Positions 12,200 through 24,300 of a stretch of DNA of 64,000 nucleotides are shown here, one piece after another. Below the pieces are notes generated by a model. The model searched no databases and was not told where the DNA came from. It worked only from the letters and a program-made list of their open reading frames with translations. The translations under genes and the position numbers were made by a program. The stretch spans positions 3,348,001 to 3,412,000 of the forward strand of contig NW_025408667.1 of assembly GCF_020360975.1 (NCBI RefSeq). Direction: 5' to 3'. Source of the stretch: Hirsutella rhossiliensis. Its lineage: Eukaryota; Ascomycota; Sordariomycetes; Hypocreales; Ophiocordycipitaceae. How positions within the stretch are numbered: position 1 is the first letter of the stretch; each line of letters opens with the position of its first letter.

Positions 12200-12578
12200 A
12201 GCACGATTCTATCGAGCGTCCGGTATTACTATAGCTATATATATATATGCCCGTAGAGCTTAAAGAGTCGACGTCTAGCTATCCTAAGGCCTCGCGAATA
12301 GTCTTATCGCTTAGCTTACCTAGTCTCGCTTATATACCGGTTATCTCCTCTAGAACTCTATTGCCTACTAAATCTCTATCCTATACTTTAGAGATAAGTA
12401 TAATACTATCTAACGTCGGGCAGCGGGATAGCTATACGTATAGGCTATACGGGTCGTACTATAAGGATACAGCGCGTTTATTAATATTTAACGTCCGCGT
12501 CCCCTATAGCTCTAGAGCTATATACTCGAGCGTCCTACCCTATACTTTATAGTCTATGCTCGCGAAGGCCGCTATATA
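12200..12578 (-). pseudogene. Helitron-1 helicase, C-terminal part
   Basis: Minus-strand reading gives AAFASIDYKV-GRTLE near 12580-12530, then a segment with LYVQLSRCPTL near 12440-12410 and VGNRVLEEITG near 12375-12340. These are the last conserved blocks of the PIF1-type helicase of fungal Helitrons. The frame joins that at 18560 and above if LINE-B and one target copy are removed. TAG/TAA at Gln codons show RIP. The true C-terminus could not be set. The plus-strand open stretch at 12247-12552 is only its antisense. Confidence 0.8.
12564..12578. repeat. LINE-B target-site duplication, left copy
   Basis: GAAGGCCGCTATATA, repeated exactly at 18545-18559. A 15-bp duplication is in the range usual for target-primed reverse transcription. 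Confidence 0.92.
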
Positions 12579-12704
12579 CCTTCCTTTGTCATCACACTTT
12601 CTTGGCATGCAATTGTTAAGAAAGTGGCACAATTTCTACCAATTTGCTTAACACGTGCACGACAACCTCTGTAGCCGCGCTCTGCGCTGGCTTCGGCTGC
12701 GGCC

Positions 12705-14287
12705 ATGGCATCTGCCACGAGCTCGCATGCCAGCTCGGATCCCTTTGATCTGGGTGCTCATACCCCGCCTAACCTTGCTCGCTTAGCCCGTGCATCTCAG
12801 CTGCGAAATAGTTCTCCCATTGTGACCCGTCCCATTGGTCTCTCTTCAGCATTCCGGCGGCCGGCAGCAACGCCGTCGTCGCCCCTCATCCGCCTGTCCA
12901 ATGCCGCCGCTACGGAAGGAGCGCGGCGTGAACCGTCCCGAGCCTGCCCGGCACCACCGAGACCGACGTGCTCCAACCGGTGTCTATCATTGATGCAGCT
13001 AACAAACTCGCCGGCGACGAAACCGATGCCCACAACGCCAAAATGACGGTTTTCGGGCCTTCTGCGAATCATTCGAGCAGACTGCGAAGCAATTCACATC
13101 TGGTCTCGAACACAGCTTCGCAGAGCACTTCTCCAACCGTTTTCTCGACCTCTGGAGGCAGACGCCCTCCGATCTCCGACTCGCATCTGCGCCGACGTAC
13201 AGCAGCGTGGCCGCCGGTCGCACCGCAAGCCAGCGGCCATGTGGCCACTCTCCACGGCCGCTGCAGCCCCGCAACAAGAGCCACAACAGCCAATTTCCCG
13301 TCTCCAGGGACGACCAATCCCCGCCCCGCCGAAAGAAGACCTCCGGGTTTTTGTGCGACTCCCGGCCGAAGCACCGGCGAGGGACCACAATAGCTACGCA
13401 ATCCGGACCCACATTGCCGCCAAAGTCGGCATCGACCTTCACCAAGTCCCAGCCGCTTTCAAGGTGAACTCCGGATGGGCCATCAGAACAACAGATGCGA
13501 CCATTCGGGATCTTATCGTCCAACGACAGTCAGAGTGGTCCCAAGACATGGGCGCGACAGATGTAGAAATCAGCCAGAGATGGTACACCTACGCCGTGGC
13601 AAACTGCCCCTATATTCTTACCGACCTACAGGGAAAGAATTGGACTACGAGCCAGCCGCCAAAGATGAAATCGCCTGCCAGACCGGCCTCAAACCCATCA
13701 GGGTGCGCCCCGCCAGGCGCAAGCCGAACGACCCCCTGACCTGTACCTTGATTGTCTCATTCCTCGAACCGACTGATAAGCCCTGGAGGCTGTTTGGATC
13801 CAGTCGGCTCGCCCAATACATTGAGAGATCTAGCCTGCCCAGCCAGTGCGACAAGTGCTGGGACTTTCACGCCCGACACACCTGCGACCGACAAGCATCC
13901 TGCAAGCGGTGCGGACGGCGCGGCCACGACGCGGAAGCTTGCGTGGCCCTCGAGCGGTGCGCGAACTGCCTTGGGCCCCACGCCGCAGACTTTGCGAAGT
14001 GCCCTGCGCGCCCGAAGCGATCACACGGCGTCATTCGCCGTCTGACGAGAGAAGAGAAATCTCGCGTCCGAGAGCTGGGCGCTCAACTGTCCGCCCGGCG
14101 AAAGGAACAATACGAAAGAGTAGAACGATCCGAGCAGCCCGAACGGGATGCCACCTGCTCGCCGGGTGGTGTCACCGAAAAGACAGTAACGCCTGGGCCT
14201 GACAGGAAGACCGCCTCGGAATCGACGCACCTCACCCCCGACCTCAAGTGCTGCCCGGGACGACGGACAGCAAGCCCAACCTCATGA
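12705..14287 (+). pseudogene. LINE-B ORF1 (gag-like, CCHC), frameshifted
   Basis: Starts at ATG 12705 (MASATSSHASS) and ends at a TGA at 14285-14287. The protein is spread over changing frames: 12705 to about 12970, then QPVSIIDAANKLAGDET, a segment around 13239-13640 with EDLRVFVRLP and YAIRTHIAAKVG, and 13640 onward. The nucleic-acid-binding end has three Cys/His clusters near 13850-14000 (CDKC...HxC, CKRCGRRGHDAEAC and CANCLGPH...C). It would coat the element RNA. At least three or four frame changes, all between otherwise good coding stretches, block a continuous product. LINE-C carries the same protein in one frame. Confidence 0.85.
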
Positions 14288-14382
14288 CGAAGCCCCACGG
14301 CGCGGTAGCGAATCGACCCTAAGCTCGACCAGGACCGTAACCCCGCCTTCCGTCATGATGGCCTCGGCACCCAAACCTCCGG

Positions 14383-17300
14383 GTGGAGGCCAACGACACA
14401 GATCTGCTTCTCCTACGAAGAAGCGACGCATCATTGAGGACTCTGTCTCTCATGACGAGATACCCACGCACAAATCAATGTGGCAATAAGACTCTGCGAG
14501 TCTTCCAAGCGAACGTGGGCAAGATCTCGCCGGCGCACGACTGCGCCCTTGCCCTCGCCGATTCCGAACATTACGATGTGGTGCTCCTCCAGGAGCCATG
14601 GACAGAAACAAAAGGCGGCCGATGCCTTACCAACACATCCCGCCTACGACACCTTCTCCCGGTTGACAGCTGGGAAGACAATAGCACCCGACCCAGAGTC
14701 ATGACCTATGTCCGCCGCAGGCCTGGGCTGATGGTAGATCAGAGGAGGCCCGCGGCAACTCGTGACATTCTTTGGCTCACGGTCAACGACATCACTTTGG
14801 TCAACGTTTACCGCCAACCGTCATACGACGAGGCCCTCGACATACTACTCAATGGCCCGCGCCAAACAGATGTCTGGTAGCAGGCGATTTCAACGCCAAA
14901 CACCACAGCTGGCAAGCCGGCCGCATCGAGGGCCGCGGCGAGGCTGTAGCTGCATGGGCGACAGCCAACGGTCTGAACCTGCTCAACCCGGCTGACGTCC
15001 CGACAAATCCTCATGGCAATACGATCGACCTTGCCTTCTCTAATATCGCCTTGGCCAATGCCGTGGTGGAAGACCATCTTGCCACCAGCTCCGACCACTT
15101 CACGCTCAGCACTACCCTGCCTGAGCTCGCTGTAGCGCCCCCACCCACTGGGAAGGTTCGCCTTACCTCTGACGAGGAAATAAGACGCTTCGTAGAGATG
15201 GTTGAAAACGGCGTGGCGGCTATCGAGCCGTCAACCGCTTCCTCAAGACTTGGATTCACTTGCCTTAGCAGTGACTAACCTACTTCAGTTTGCCGCCAAA
15301 GCTGCAGGCCGGCCGGTCCGCAAGGGCGCACGCAGCGCGCCCTGGTGGACGGAGGAATGCTCCTTGGCCGCGGTGGAGTATCGCGCAGTGAGGAGAGTCT
15401 ACGCTCTCGGTTTCGGCCGAGAGGTTCAGCTCGCGAAAAGTTCCAGAGAGTCGTGCGGCGAGTCAAGCGCCGTTACTGGCGCGATCTGATTGACAGCTTC
15501 ACGGACAGTGCGTCCGTCTTCAAGGCGGTCCGTTGGCTGAGATCGCCCGGTGCTTTCCAACCACCGCCTCTGCAAGTGGATGATACCGTCTATGAGACCC
15601 AACTAGACAAAGCCAACGCCCTGCGACGAGCAACGCTCGAACGTCGCACTTCGCAGGATGACATCACGGATCCGTGGGTCCCAGTGGACACAGCGAGGAC
15701 GATTCCTTTCGCTCAGAACGTTTCCCTGGAGGAGGTCCGGGACGCGACCCTTCGCACGGGTAACACCTCTCCCGGCTCCGATAACATTACGGTCAAGATG
15801 CTCCGTGCCGTCTGGCATACCATTGAAGCCTCGTCCACAAGCTGTATCAGGGCTGTCTCGACATCGGTCACCATCCTAAGCCTTTCAGGAAGCGGAAGTG
15901 GTTATGATCACGAAGCCGGGCGTCGGAACCTGTCAGAGGCCCGCGCCTGGCGTCCAATCTCTCTCTCTCCTGTCTGGGCAAAGGCCTCGAACGGCTTATT
16001 GCGCGCCGTTTGGCGTGGGCATCCGTCCACTATGGTGTCTTGCACCCACAACAAGCTGGCGCATTGCCGAAAAGGTCCGCTGTTGACCTTGTCGCCGCAT
16101 TGGTACACGACATCGAGGAGGCTTTCTCGCGCAAGCAGGTCGCCACACTCGTGACAATGGACGTCGAAGGCGCCTTCGACACTGTCCTTCGTAGCAGGCT
16201 CATTCTTCGCCTTCGGCAGCAAGGATGGCCTCGGAATGTCGCTCGTTGGGCTGGCTCTTTATGCATGACCGAGCAGCACGTGTCCGCTACCAGGATGTCA
16301 TGACACCTCGTCACCCTTGCAGTGCGGACTGCCGCAAGGATCGCCAGCTTCTCCCATACTTTTCCTACTATACACAGAGCCAATCTACCGCCTGAGCAAC
16401 CCCAAGGGGCGCTTCGGCTATGCAGACGACACTGCCGTCCTTTGCGTCGGAGACTCCCTGGAGGAGACTGCCCACAGAGCGTCGAAACATGTTCACGAAC
16501 TCATGACATGGGGCACCGCGAACGCGATAACCTTCGACCCCAAGAAGACTGAAGTCATGCACTTCTCCCGAACTACACCGAGGAATGCACCTCCAGTCTT
16601 CCATGGCGAGGTAGAAAAGCGGCCAGGCTCAGCCATGCGGTGGCTCGGCATCTGGCTTGACAGCACCCTGACGTTCAAGACGCACGTCGAGAAGTGGACT
16701 GCCAAAGCGCAAGCAGTGGCCTACCATCTCAAGGGTTTGACAAATACCAACCGCGGCCCCTACCAGGTGCGGTCCGAGAGCGTCCGCGCCTGCATCGAGC
16801 CGCAATTGTTCTTTGGGGCAGAGGCGTGGTACCCGGGCATGACCTGCCCGCGATGGAATAAGCCGGCAAAGGAAGGGCCATCAAGAATACGGCACCTCAT
16901 CCGGCGGATGGACAAGTCGCTCAACACGGCCATGCGAGCCATCCTCCCGGTCTGGAAGACGACGCCGCTCAGCGCCAGGCACCGGGAGGCGGGCATACCG
17001 CCAGTTTCGCACCTGCTCCAGGCGTGTCGAACGCGCTTCGCAGCCCGTCTCAAGTCCTCGACGAAGCGCACCCGCTTGCGGTGCGAACGAAGCCGATCCG
17101 GGCCCCTGTCATCAACAGGGCCATTAAGTTAAAATACCAGCGTCCACGACAACCTTTCCGGACCAGACTGCGTCGCACTGACGAGCTGCTCCCAAGGTGC
17201 GCCAGGCCAGACCTTCTCGCACGTAGGTTCGCCAGCGACCAGCGTGGACCCTTGCAAACTGCGCCGAAAGAAGAATCGGCGGCAAACTTCGGCGAGTGGC

Positions 17301-18156
17301 TCCAATCAGTTGCTCCACGGACAGCAATCGTCTACTCGGACGGATCCTCTCCCGGAGGGAGCCGCGGGGTACGGCTATGCGGTACATCAGGATGGACTCA
17401 CCGTCCTCAGCGGTAACGGCCGTCTTGGGCTTGCTGAGGTCTTTGATGCCGAGGCGAGAGGCTCCTAGAGGGTCTGCGTGCTGCGTTGAGCCTCCCGGCT
17501 GCAGACCAGATTGTCGTATGCCTCGATAACCTCGCGGTCGCGACGTGTCTTCAAGGCATGCCGTCAGATTCCTCCCAGAAGGAGTTCCTGGAATTCCAGG
17601 CCTTGGCCGCAGAACATGGTGCCACTGAGATCCGCTGGATCCCCGGCCACACCAACATCCCAGGTAACGAGCAGGCAGACGCCTTAGCAAAGGCAGGAAC
17701 CTCTCAACCCGAGCCTGCAGACGCTCTCCCGACGCTGGCATATCTGCGCAAGGTCGCCAGGCAGCGACCAAAAGACGCATTCAAAGCCTGGTGGGAAGTT
17801 TCTGCACCCCAACAGTACAGGGTCCTCGACCTCGATGCCACGACTGGCTGCCCGCCAGAACTTACCATTCCACGACCTCTGCTCCACCATCTGCTCGCAG
17901 CAAGAACCCACCACGGGGACTTCGCTGATTACCACGAAAGGTTGAACCACGACGATGCGCGACTGACGTGCTCATGTGGTCGACGAAAAGAACAAAGCAT
18001 CTCTTCTATTGCCGGAAGATCGCGCCGCGACATCGGATGAGGTTGGCACCCTCACCGAGCGCGGCGGTCAACCGAGCAATAGGCAGAGACTTCGACCAGT
18101 TCGTCAAGGTGGCGAAGGCAAGCTCGTTCTTTGGAACGATCTGCCCTCGCCACTAG
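14383..18156 (+). pseudogene. LINE-B ORF2: endonuclease, reverse transcriptase, RNase H; frameshifted
   Basis: Domains in order: an apurinic-type endonuclease (TLRVFQANVGK near 14500, VVLLQEPW near 14577, AGDFNAKH near 14880, SSDHF near 15090); reverse transcriptase (TMDVEGAFD near 16155, GLPQGSPASP near 16325, FGYADD at 16413-16430); RNase H (ending with IRWIPGHTNIPGNEQADALA near 17630-17690); and a Cys-rich tail (CSCGR near 17970, HLFYCRK). The last usable stop is about 18154-18156. Frames change at roughly 14870, 15280, 15480, 16000, 16300, 17080, 17480 and 17990. Catalytic motifs are intact. The damage is indel-type, not RIP-type. Confidence 0.88.
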
Positions 18157-18544
18157 GCGGCAGCAACCGCTTTCCTCCTCCTTCCCTTTGTTTGCACACA
18201 CACATTTTCTCTTACCCGACTCGGCCGGGCGGAGGGTGCTCTCCGGAACCGGCCCTGTGAGGCCAAAACGAAAGACATGGCTGTCGCGCCTGAACGTCCC
18301 GCTGACGGGCAGCAGGCTGAGCAAAGAAGCGCCTTTGAGCCGATGAAATGCTGAATGGTGGATTGTTTACGTTCTGTGGAAGGCAGAAGACGCGGATTGG
18401 TACTCGTTTCGTTTCGCGTATTGTGGGCCTACTCCGCGATAGTAGACTTCCAGCAGCTCAGCACGTCCTGTGCCCCGTCTCGGGGACCTGAGCGACCTAA
18501 AGGTCGCTGGACGGAAAATACAATAATAATAATAATAATAATAA
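18157..18544 (+). other. LINE-B 3' untranslated region and TAA-repeat tail
   Basis: GC-rich 3' end without coding potential, ending in a tract of AAT/TAA repeats at about 18524-18544, immediately followed by the right target copy. The repeat tail replaces poly(A), as in LINE-A. Confidence 0.8.
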
Positions 18545-18559
18545 GAAGGCCGCTATATA
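18545..18559. repeat. LINE-B target-site duplication, right copy
   Basis: GAAGGCCGCTATATA, identical to 12564-12578. Confidence 0.92.
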
Positions 18560-21500
18560 AAGCAGACCCTTTTAGCTAACGTCGTTCTACTACTATAGCC
18601 TCTTTTACTAGTATTATATCTTAACGGTTATAGGCGTTAATAAGATCGTACCTAGCGGTATCTTAATAGAGTAAATATCTTTCGTTGTCTTAGACTCTAG
18701 TATTATCCCCGCCGGCGGCCCGAAATAGACCGTTATATCTACCGAGATACGATACCCTAGGTACGACTTATTAAGGATAACCTCTAGCGCCGTATAGCTA
18801 GCACCGTTTACTAGCTTTAGCCCCTAATAGGTATTATAGTTTACGACGACCGGTATCCTTAGCACGAATATAAAGACGGCCGGCACCGGTATTATACTAT
18901 CGTCGCCCTAGTTTAATATTATAATAGCCTCCTCCTCCGTCGGTAAGCCCTCCTTTTATTTATAGCCGGATATAAAGATACGTAGCGTCGACTAGTACTA
19001 GATCTAAAACGCTAAGCTTGCCTCTATATTAAGGTTCTACCGGTTCCTATTTAGCGGCGTTACTATAGTAATGCCTAATACCTATAGGATCCGCTTACCT
19101 TCCTAGTAGTATCTTAAGTTAAGGAGGTCTAGATCTATATAGTCCTACGCGCTTAGTTAGATTCGCTTTAATAGCCTTTATAGCTCTAGGTCGCTAGCGG
19201 CGCGTACTTACTCGTTAAGTATAACGACGGTCGTAAACCTCTTTTATAGCGCGTGCGCCTTATCGTGCTAGTACCGTTGCTCGGCCTTAAAAGAGTTATC
19301 TATATCCTACGAGACGGCCGTGCTAGGGAGGAGGATCGACCGCTCTTAGACTAAGCGGAACTAGTAGAAGTCTCCGTAGAAGAGGATAATAGGGATCCCT
19401 CTAAAATCCTAGTACGACCCGCGTAGCTAGTAGAGCTGCTCGTTAACCGCGTAGAGCGTCCGCGCACTAAGTATACTAACCTTATTAATAATAAGTATGT
19501 CCTTCTCCTACTAGTCTATCTAGGATTGCCTATAGACGAACCGCTCCGCTTAGTTTAGTATTCGTAACCTATTAAGATCCCTAGCTATATTTACGACTAC
19601 CGCGAGATCTTTAGAGAACCTATAGGTAGAGTAGATCGTAATACTATTAATCCGTGCTACTACCGTCCTTAACGTCGCTGTTATTATTAGGCGATTTAAT
19701 TAATTATTAAACGCGAAGAGTTTAACGAGCGCCTTAATAACTCGCGACTTACCCGTTCCGCCCTCTCTACCAACGAATTAGTATAGCTAATACCTATTAC
19801 CTTTCTCCCTACGCCGTATAAGGTTAAGCTAACGGTATATAATTAGGAAGGCAATCGCCTACTTCTTATTTAGCGTAAACCTCGCTACTAGGGCCTTACC
19901 CGCCTTAATAAAGGAGGTTAAGGCGCTAAGCCGGATCTCTATTCCCGCGCTAGCCTCTACCGTTTCCTCGAGGTCCGCCGCCGTTATTAAGATATCGTTA
20001 TCCCTAAAACCTATAAGCATGCTACGTACCGCCGCCTAACGATTAGTCACCTCTACTAAGGGCATGCTTTATATGCCCCGGATTATCTTCTCCCTCTCCC
20101 TAAACGTATAGGTTTACTATAACTTTATAGCCCTAACCTAACTCTACGGCGGTATAGTAGCTCCGGAGGATGCCCGCCCTAGGATATTAATTTATCTCGG
20201 GCCCCGTTTAGATAGTATTACGGCCTAGAACTTAGAAGACAACGAAAATACTAGTTACTAGAAGCGGCTAAGCTCCTATATTATCGCTATAAGCTCTAGC
20301 GAGCCGGCTATAATCTAGTTCGCCCCGATCGAGCTTTTAATAATATCGATTAAACGCGTTATATTTCCGGTATTATCGGCTTAGTTTACCGATCCGGGCT
20401 CGATACCCGCCTCCGCGGTACTATCCTCGTTTAGATAAACTGCCGTAGAGTTACCGTTACCGGATAAGGCTACCTACTACTTAGCGTTCCGCTTTATATC
20501 TTCGGCTAACCGTTATAGTAACTATACGTTATCGACGTAATATAATATCCTTAGGACTAGAGCTGCTTATTCCCTCCCCTATATACGGTTAATATCGCCG
20601 CTTTCTTCCCTTAAGAAGAGCTCCTAAGGTATAAATAGTATAAGATGCTATATAGCCGCTCTTCGACGTAGAAATTAGCCTCTTTAACCTAGCGCCCCTA
20701 GTCCGTTAACGATAAACGTACCTTTAGTAGTATAATCCTTTATTATCTTTATCGAAATCCTTACTTATACCCGTTAAGGCAGACTATAGCCTACTTACCC
20801 GGTCGCCTAAGTACCTATACCTAACGGCTTCCTAGAGCCTAGCCGCTCTTAAGCGGGACCTCGCCTTAGGTAGCGGGCCTCTTATCCCTATTATTACGCT
20901 TTAGCCTAACTAGCAAAATATAATCGTAGAGATATAGCCCTTAAAGGATATCTCCTTAGTAACGATATACCTCGACGCGGTAAATCCTCTAGCCTACTTC
21001 CTCGACGAGTATTAACTTATCTATAGAACTATCTATAGTAGCTACGCCGCTTTCTCGTAGAAGGTACGGCTATTATTAAAAGACGTACTAATAGAGCACC
21101 GAAACGTTTAGGAACGCCTAAGTACTATTATTTATTAGTTTAGTCGGGTATCTTAAAAGATCTATAATAACCTTAACCTACGATAACGGCCTCTTTATAA
21201 ATACGCGATTCGCTACCTTTATTAAGAATTTTCGTGTCTTATTTTACCTACTATTATCCCTAGCACCTTCGCCTCTATAAACCTCCGCGCCGTTAGCTAT
21301 TTCGTCGCCTACTTTAGAAGGTAAGAGGTCCGCGGCCGCGATAACGCGCTTTTATATAGGGTCCTCTACCTTAGTCGTATAGTTAGTAACGTAAAAGATA
21401 AGGGCTATAGTCTTACGCTATATAGCGATAAAGGATATATTATAGTTATAGCGAAGCCCTATAGCAATTACCTTATTCTACCGATTTACTATACTATACG

Positions 21501-24300
21501 ACCTTTAAATCTATAGCATGCTATCCCCTATAAAGGCTATCTCGTCGACTAGTTCCTATAGCGCCTTAAAGCGGTATAAATTACCCTTACGCCCCTTTTT
21601 TCCTAGCGAGTACTTAATATAGGTCGGGCTATAGGTATAGATTTACGTCGCGCTAGTATAGAAGTTTACTTTTTCGTCGAACAAGGCTAAGAATTACCGT
21701 TTATCGCCTAGTAATTACGATATATTTAACGTTACCGATCGCTCTACCTAGATTATATAGAAACCTTCCTAGTCGAGATCCTATCCTATTCGTTAGTATT
21801 CCTCTCGCTTAGGTTTAACTAAATAAGGGATATAGGCTAATACGCGGCCCCTTATACTATACCTTAGAAAAGACGCTATCGACGTATCTAATAATACGTT
21901 CTTAGTATGCCGCTTAATCCTCGCCGTAGATATCGATAAGTATCGAGCTTAAATACGCGTTTCCCTATAGCTAGAGCAGTCCGTAAATATAAAGCGCCCC
22001 TCGCTTATTAGTCTCTACGGCGCCGTAATAGTAGCTAATGCGCCCGAATACTAACTCCTCGCTTACTCTAATATAATTTTCGAGGAATAACGTTATTTCC
22101 TAGTAAAAGAATTCGGCCGAACTTAACGGGTCTAAGATAGCTAGCCGCGTACGTTTAAATACTATATCAAGGCTTCTTAGAAATACCTCGGCCGCTTTAG
22201 GATTATATATATAGTACGCCGCTAGTCTAAGCTTTACTAGGTTTATAATATTATTTAGGTTAAGCGTAAACTATATTATAGGTACGCTACGATATAAGAT
22301 AAATAACTAGATCTTACGTTATATACTTAGATAGAGTTCCCTCGATATAGGCTGCCGGTAGCCGTATAGTAAAAGGTATCTTAGGAGCTCCTTAACGCTA
22401 TTATCGGTAGTCTTACCTAGGCTCTCTAACTCTAGCCTAGCCGCCGCTAACCTATCTATAGTTAGCGACTATATAATACGCTCTACCTTAAGGAAGCTCT
22501 TCCGCGTTACGCTAAGTATATTAATACGACGATTCCTCGACTATACGTTTATATTAAAAACGAGAAACGAGAAGATAGTATACGTCGCGAATCGGCTACT
22601 ATAGCGCCGTAGCACGATGCCGGCCTACGTCCGAAGGCTTATATTCCGAGATAATAGGAGATCTCGCGCGGCCGTCTTATCTCCGACTACCGTAGCGCGC
22701 GAATTAACCGGCCCCTCTAACCCTAGGATAACTTCCTCCGCTAGCCGTAGTCCTTTATATCTAAACGGCAATAGGGTAGGAAAGGTCTTCGCGAAGAATA
22801 AGGCGTCTAGCGAGTTAGCGAATTTATCTCTATAACCAACGTAAATATATAGCTTATAGATATCTATACCCCCTCGACCCGCCCCCGCCGACCTTATCTA
22901 TGCCCTTAGGCCCGGCCGGTCGTCCTCGGCCCCGTCGCCGCCTATAGTATTATAAGTAAAGCGGACCTTCTCTATATCCGATATATCTAGCGGTCCGTCT
23001 AACGTAAATATACTAGAAGAGGTTATCTCGTTAATTATTTTAGCCCTATCTTTAGGCTTAGTATTATTAGCCCCGTCCGCTCCGCCCCCCTTAAATTCTC
23101 GACTTAGCTTATCCGATATATCTTATCCCTAGCGGAGCTAAGTAAGGACTTCCTCGATCTCTACTAGACTATCGTCGTCTATAGCCCGCTCTACGGGCGG
23201 TATAACCTATACCGTTTACGTCTTCTCCTACGTAGATAGTTCGTTCCGCTCTATACGTCCGTATACTATCGACGGCACGCCGTATAACGTAGTTCTCTAA
23301 CTATCTATTTCTGCTTTATCGATCTTAATATCGGCGTAATAGGGATTATTCTTCTTTAACTAAATAAGCGCTCTCTTAACGACTTAATACTTTACCGATA
23401 AGAGACCTAATAAGTCGCTTAGTACTAGCTTCTCGGCGCCCTACTACGAGATATAGATCTTATCTATTATTTATAAGAGCGGGAATAGGAGTACCTTTCT
23501 CGCTAGCTCCTATATATTATTTAGGAACACCGTAATATAGCCCTTAATATATCTCGGATACCTTATAGCCTACCGCTGCCCGCCTAGAATACTATACCTT
23601 ATTATAAAGCTATAATATAAGTTTAGCGAGATAAGCTTTTCTTCGACCGGCGTTAGGCCCTTAAGCTTATAGGGGAATATATACTTATAGCTAAGGCGAC
23701 TATAAAGGTAGACCGCCGGCGATAGGCTCCCGCGCCCTAAGTATTAAGTATATTCTATATAAACTAAGACGGCCTCGCCCTTAGGAAAGTAACTCCGATA
23801 CTTAAATAGCGACCGGCTGCCTTTTAGAACGCTACTTAACCTTTATTAGTCCTATATACTCTCCCTTAACTCCTTTCTTATACGCTTACGGTAGTATAGT
23901 ATATAGGTTATTATTAGTAAGGTACTTATATCGTAGAACGCCCGATAGAACTTTCGCACTATTAATACCTTCCTTTTATACGGTAGTAGTATATACTAAG
24001 TTTACTTATTAGATAGCCTCTCCTTTACGGCGAATTCCTCTTTAAGGTACCGTAAGGCACTAGCTAAATCCTCCGCCTATAATTCCTTCCTCCTTTACCC
24101 TAGATAGCCGCCTTATATACGTTTTATTAGAGACCTATTACGGCTAGGGTAGCGCCTCCTCTTTATCTACTTTATAGGCCGTAAAGGTCTCGCCGCCTTA
24201 TCTTATCTCGGCCGACCCTATTCTCTACCTATAGTCTAGCGTAATAGCTACGCTAATAATAGTCCGAATAACTACCTATCTCTTACTACCTCGCCCTTCT
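18560..24300 (-). pseudogene. Helitron-1 Rep/helicase, main part, RIPped
   Basis: Read right to left: a DUF6570-type N-terminal domain near 23700-23300 (EEKLISLNL, then HIKGYITVF-like and KNNPYYAD); the rolling-circle Rep domain with FGRISYYYGAVETNKRGALY near 22060-21990 followed by IYGLL, the HUH histidines now Tyr by CAT/CAC-to-TAT/TAC; and a PIF1-type helicase with Walker A GREGGTGKS at about 19771-19747. The C-terminus continues at 12578. TAG/TAA replace Gln/Trp throughout. It would nick and unwind the element for rolling-circle transposition. The start is uncertain. No Helitron 5' TC or 3' hairpin-CTRR end could be fixed after this much mutation. Confidence 0.82.

Larger units (their letters stand above)
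12579..18544 (+). mobile_element. LINE-B, Tad1/I-like non-LTR retrotransposon, full length
   Basis: This 5966-bp insertion is bounded by a perfect 15-bp target duplication and ends in a TAA-type repeat at about 18524-18544. It contains a gag-like ORF1 with CCHC knuckles and an ORF2 with endonuclease, reverse transcriptase and RNase H. Unlike the sequence it sits in, it is rich in CA/TG and GC and has few nonsense codons, so it escaped most RIP, or inserted after RIP of the host Helitron. Its reading frames are nevertheless broken by about ten frame changes. The 5' untranslated region is 12579-12704. Confidence 0.93.

Noticed and set aside
12247..12552. 101-codon open plus-strand frame
   Set aside because: It is the antisense of the conserved C-terminal Helitron helicase blocks on the minus strand; its openness follows from RIP placing stops on the other strand.
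22617..22835. 72-codon plus-strand frame
   Set aside because: Lies antisense to the Helitron-1 Rep region.
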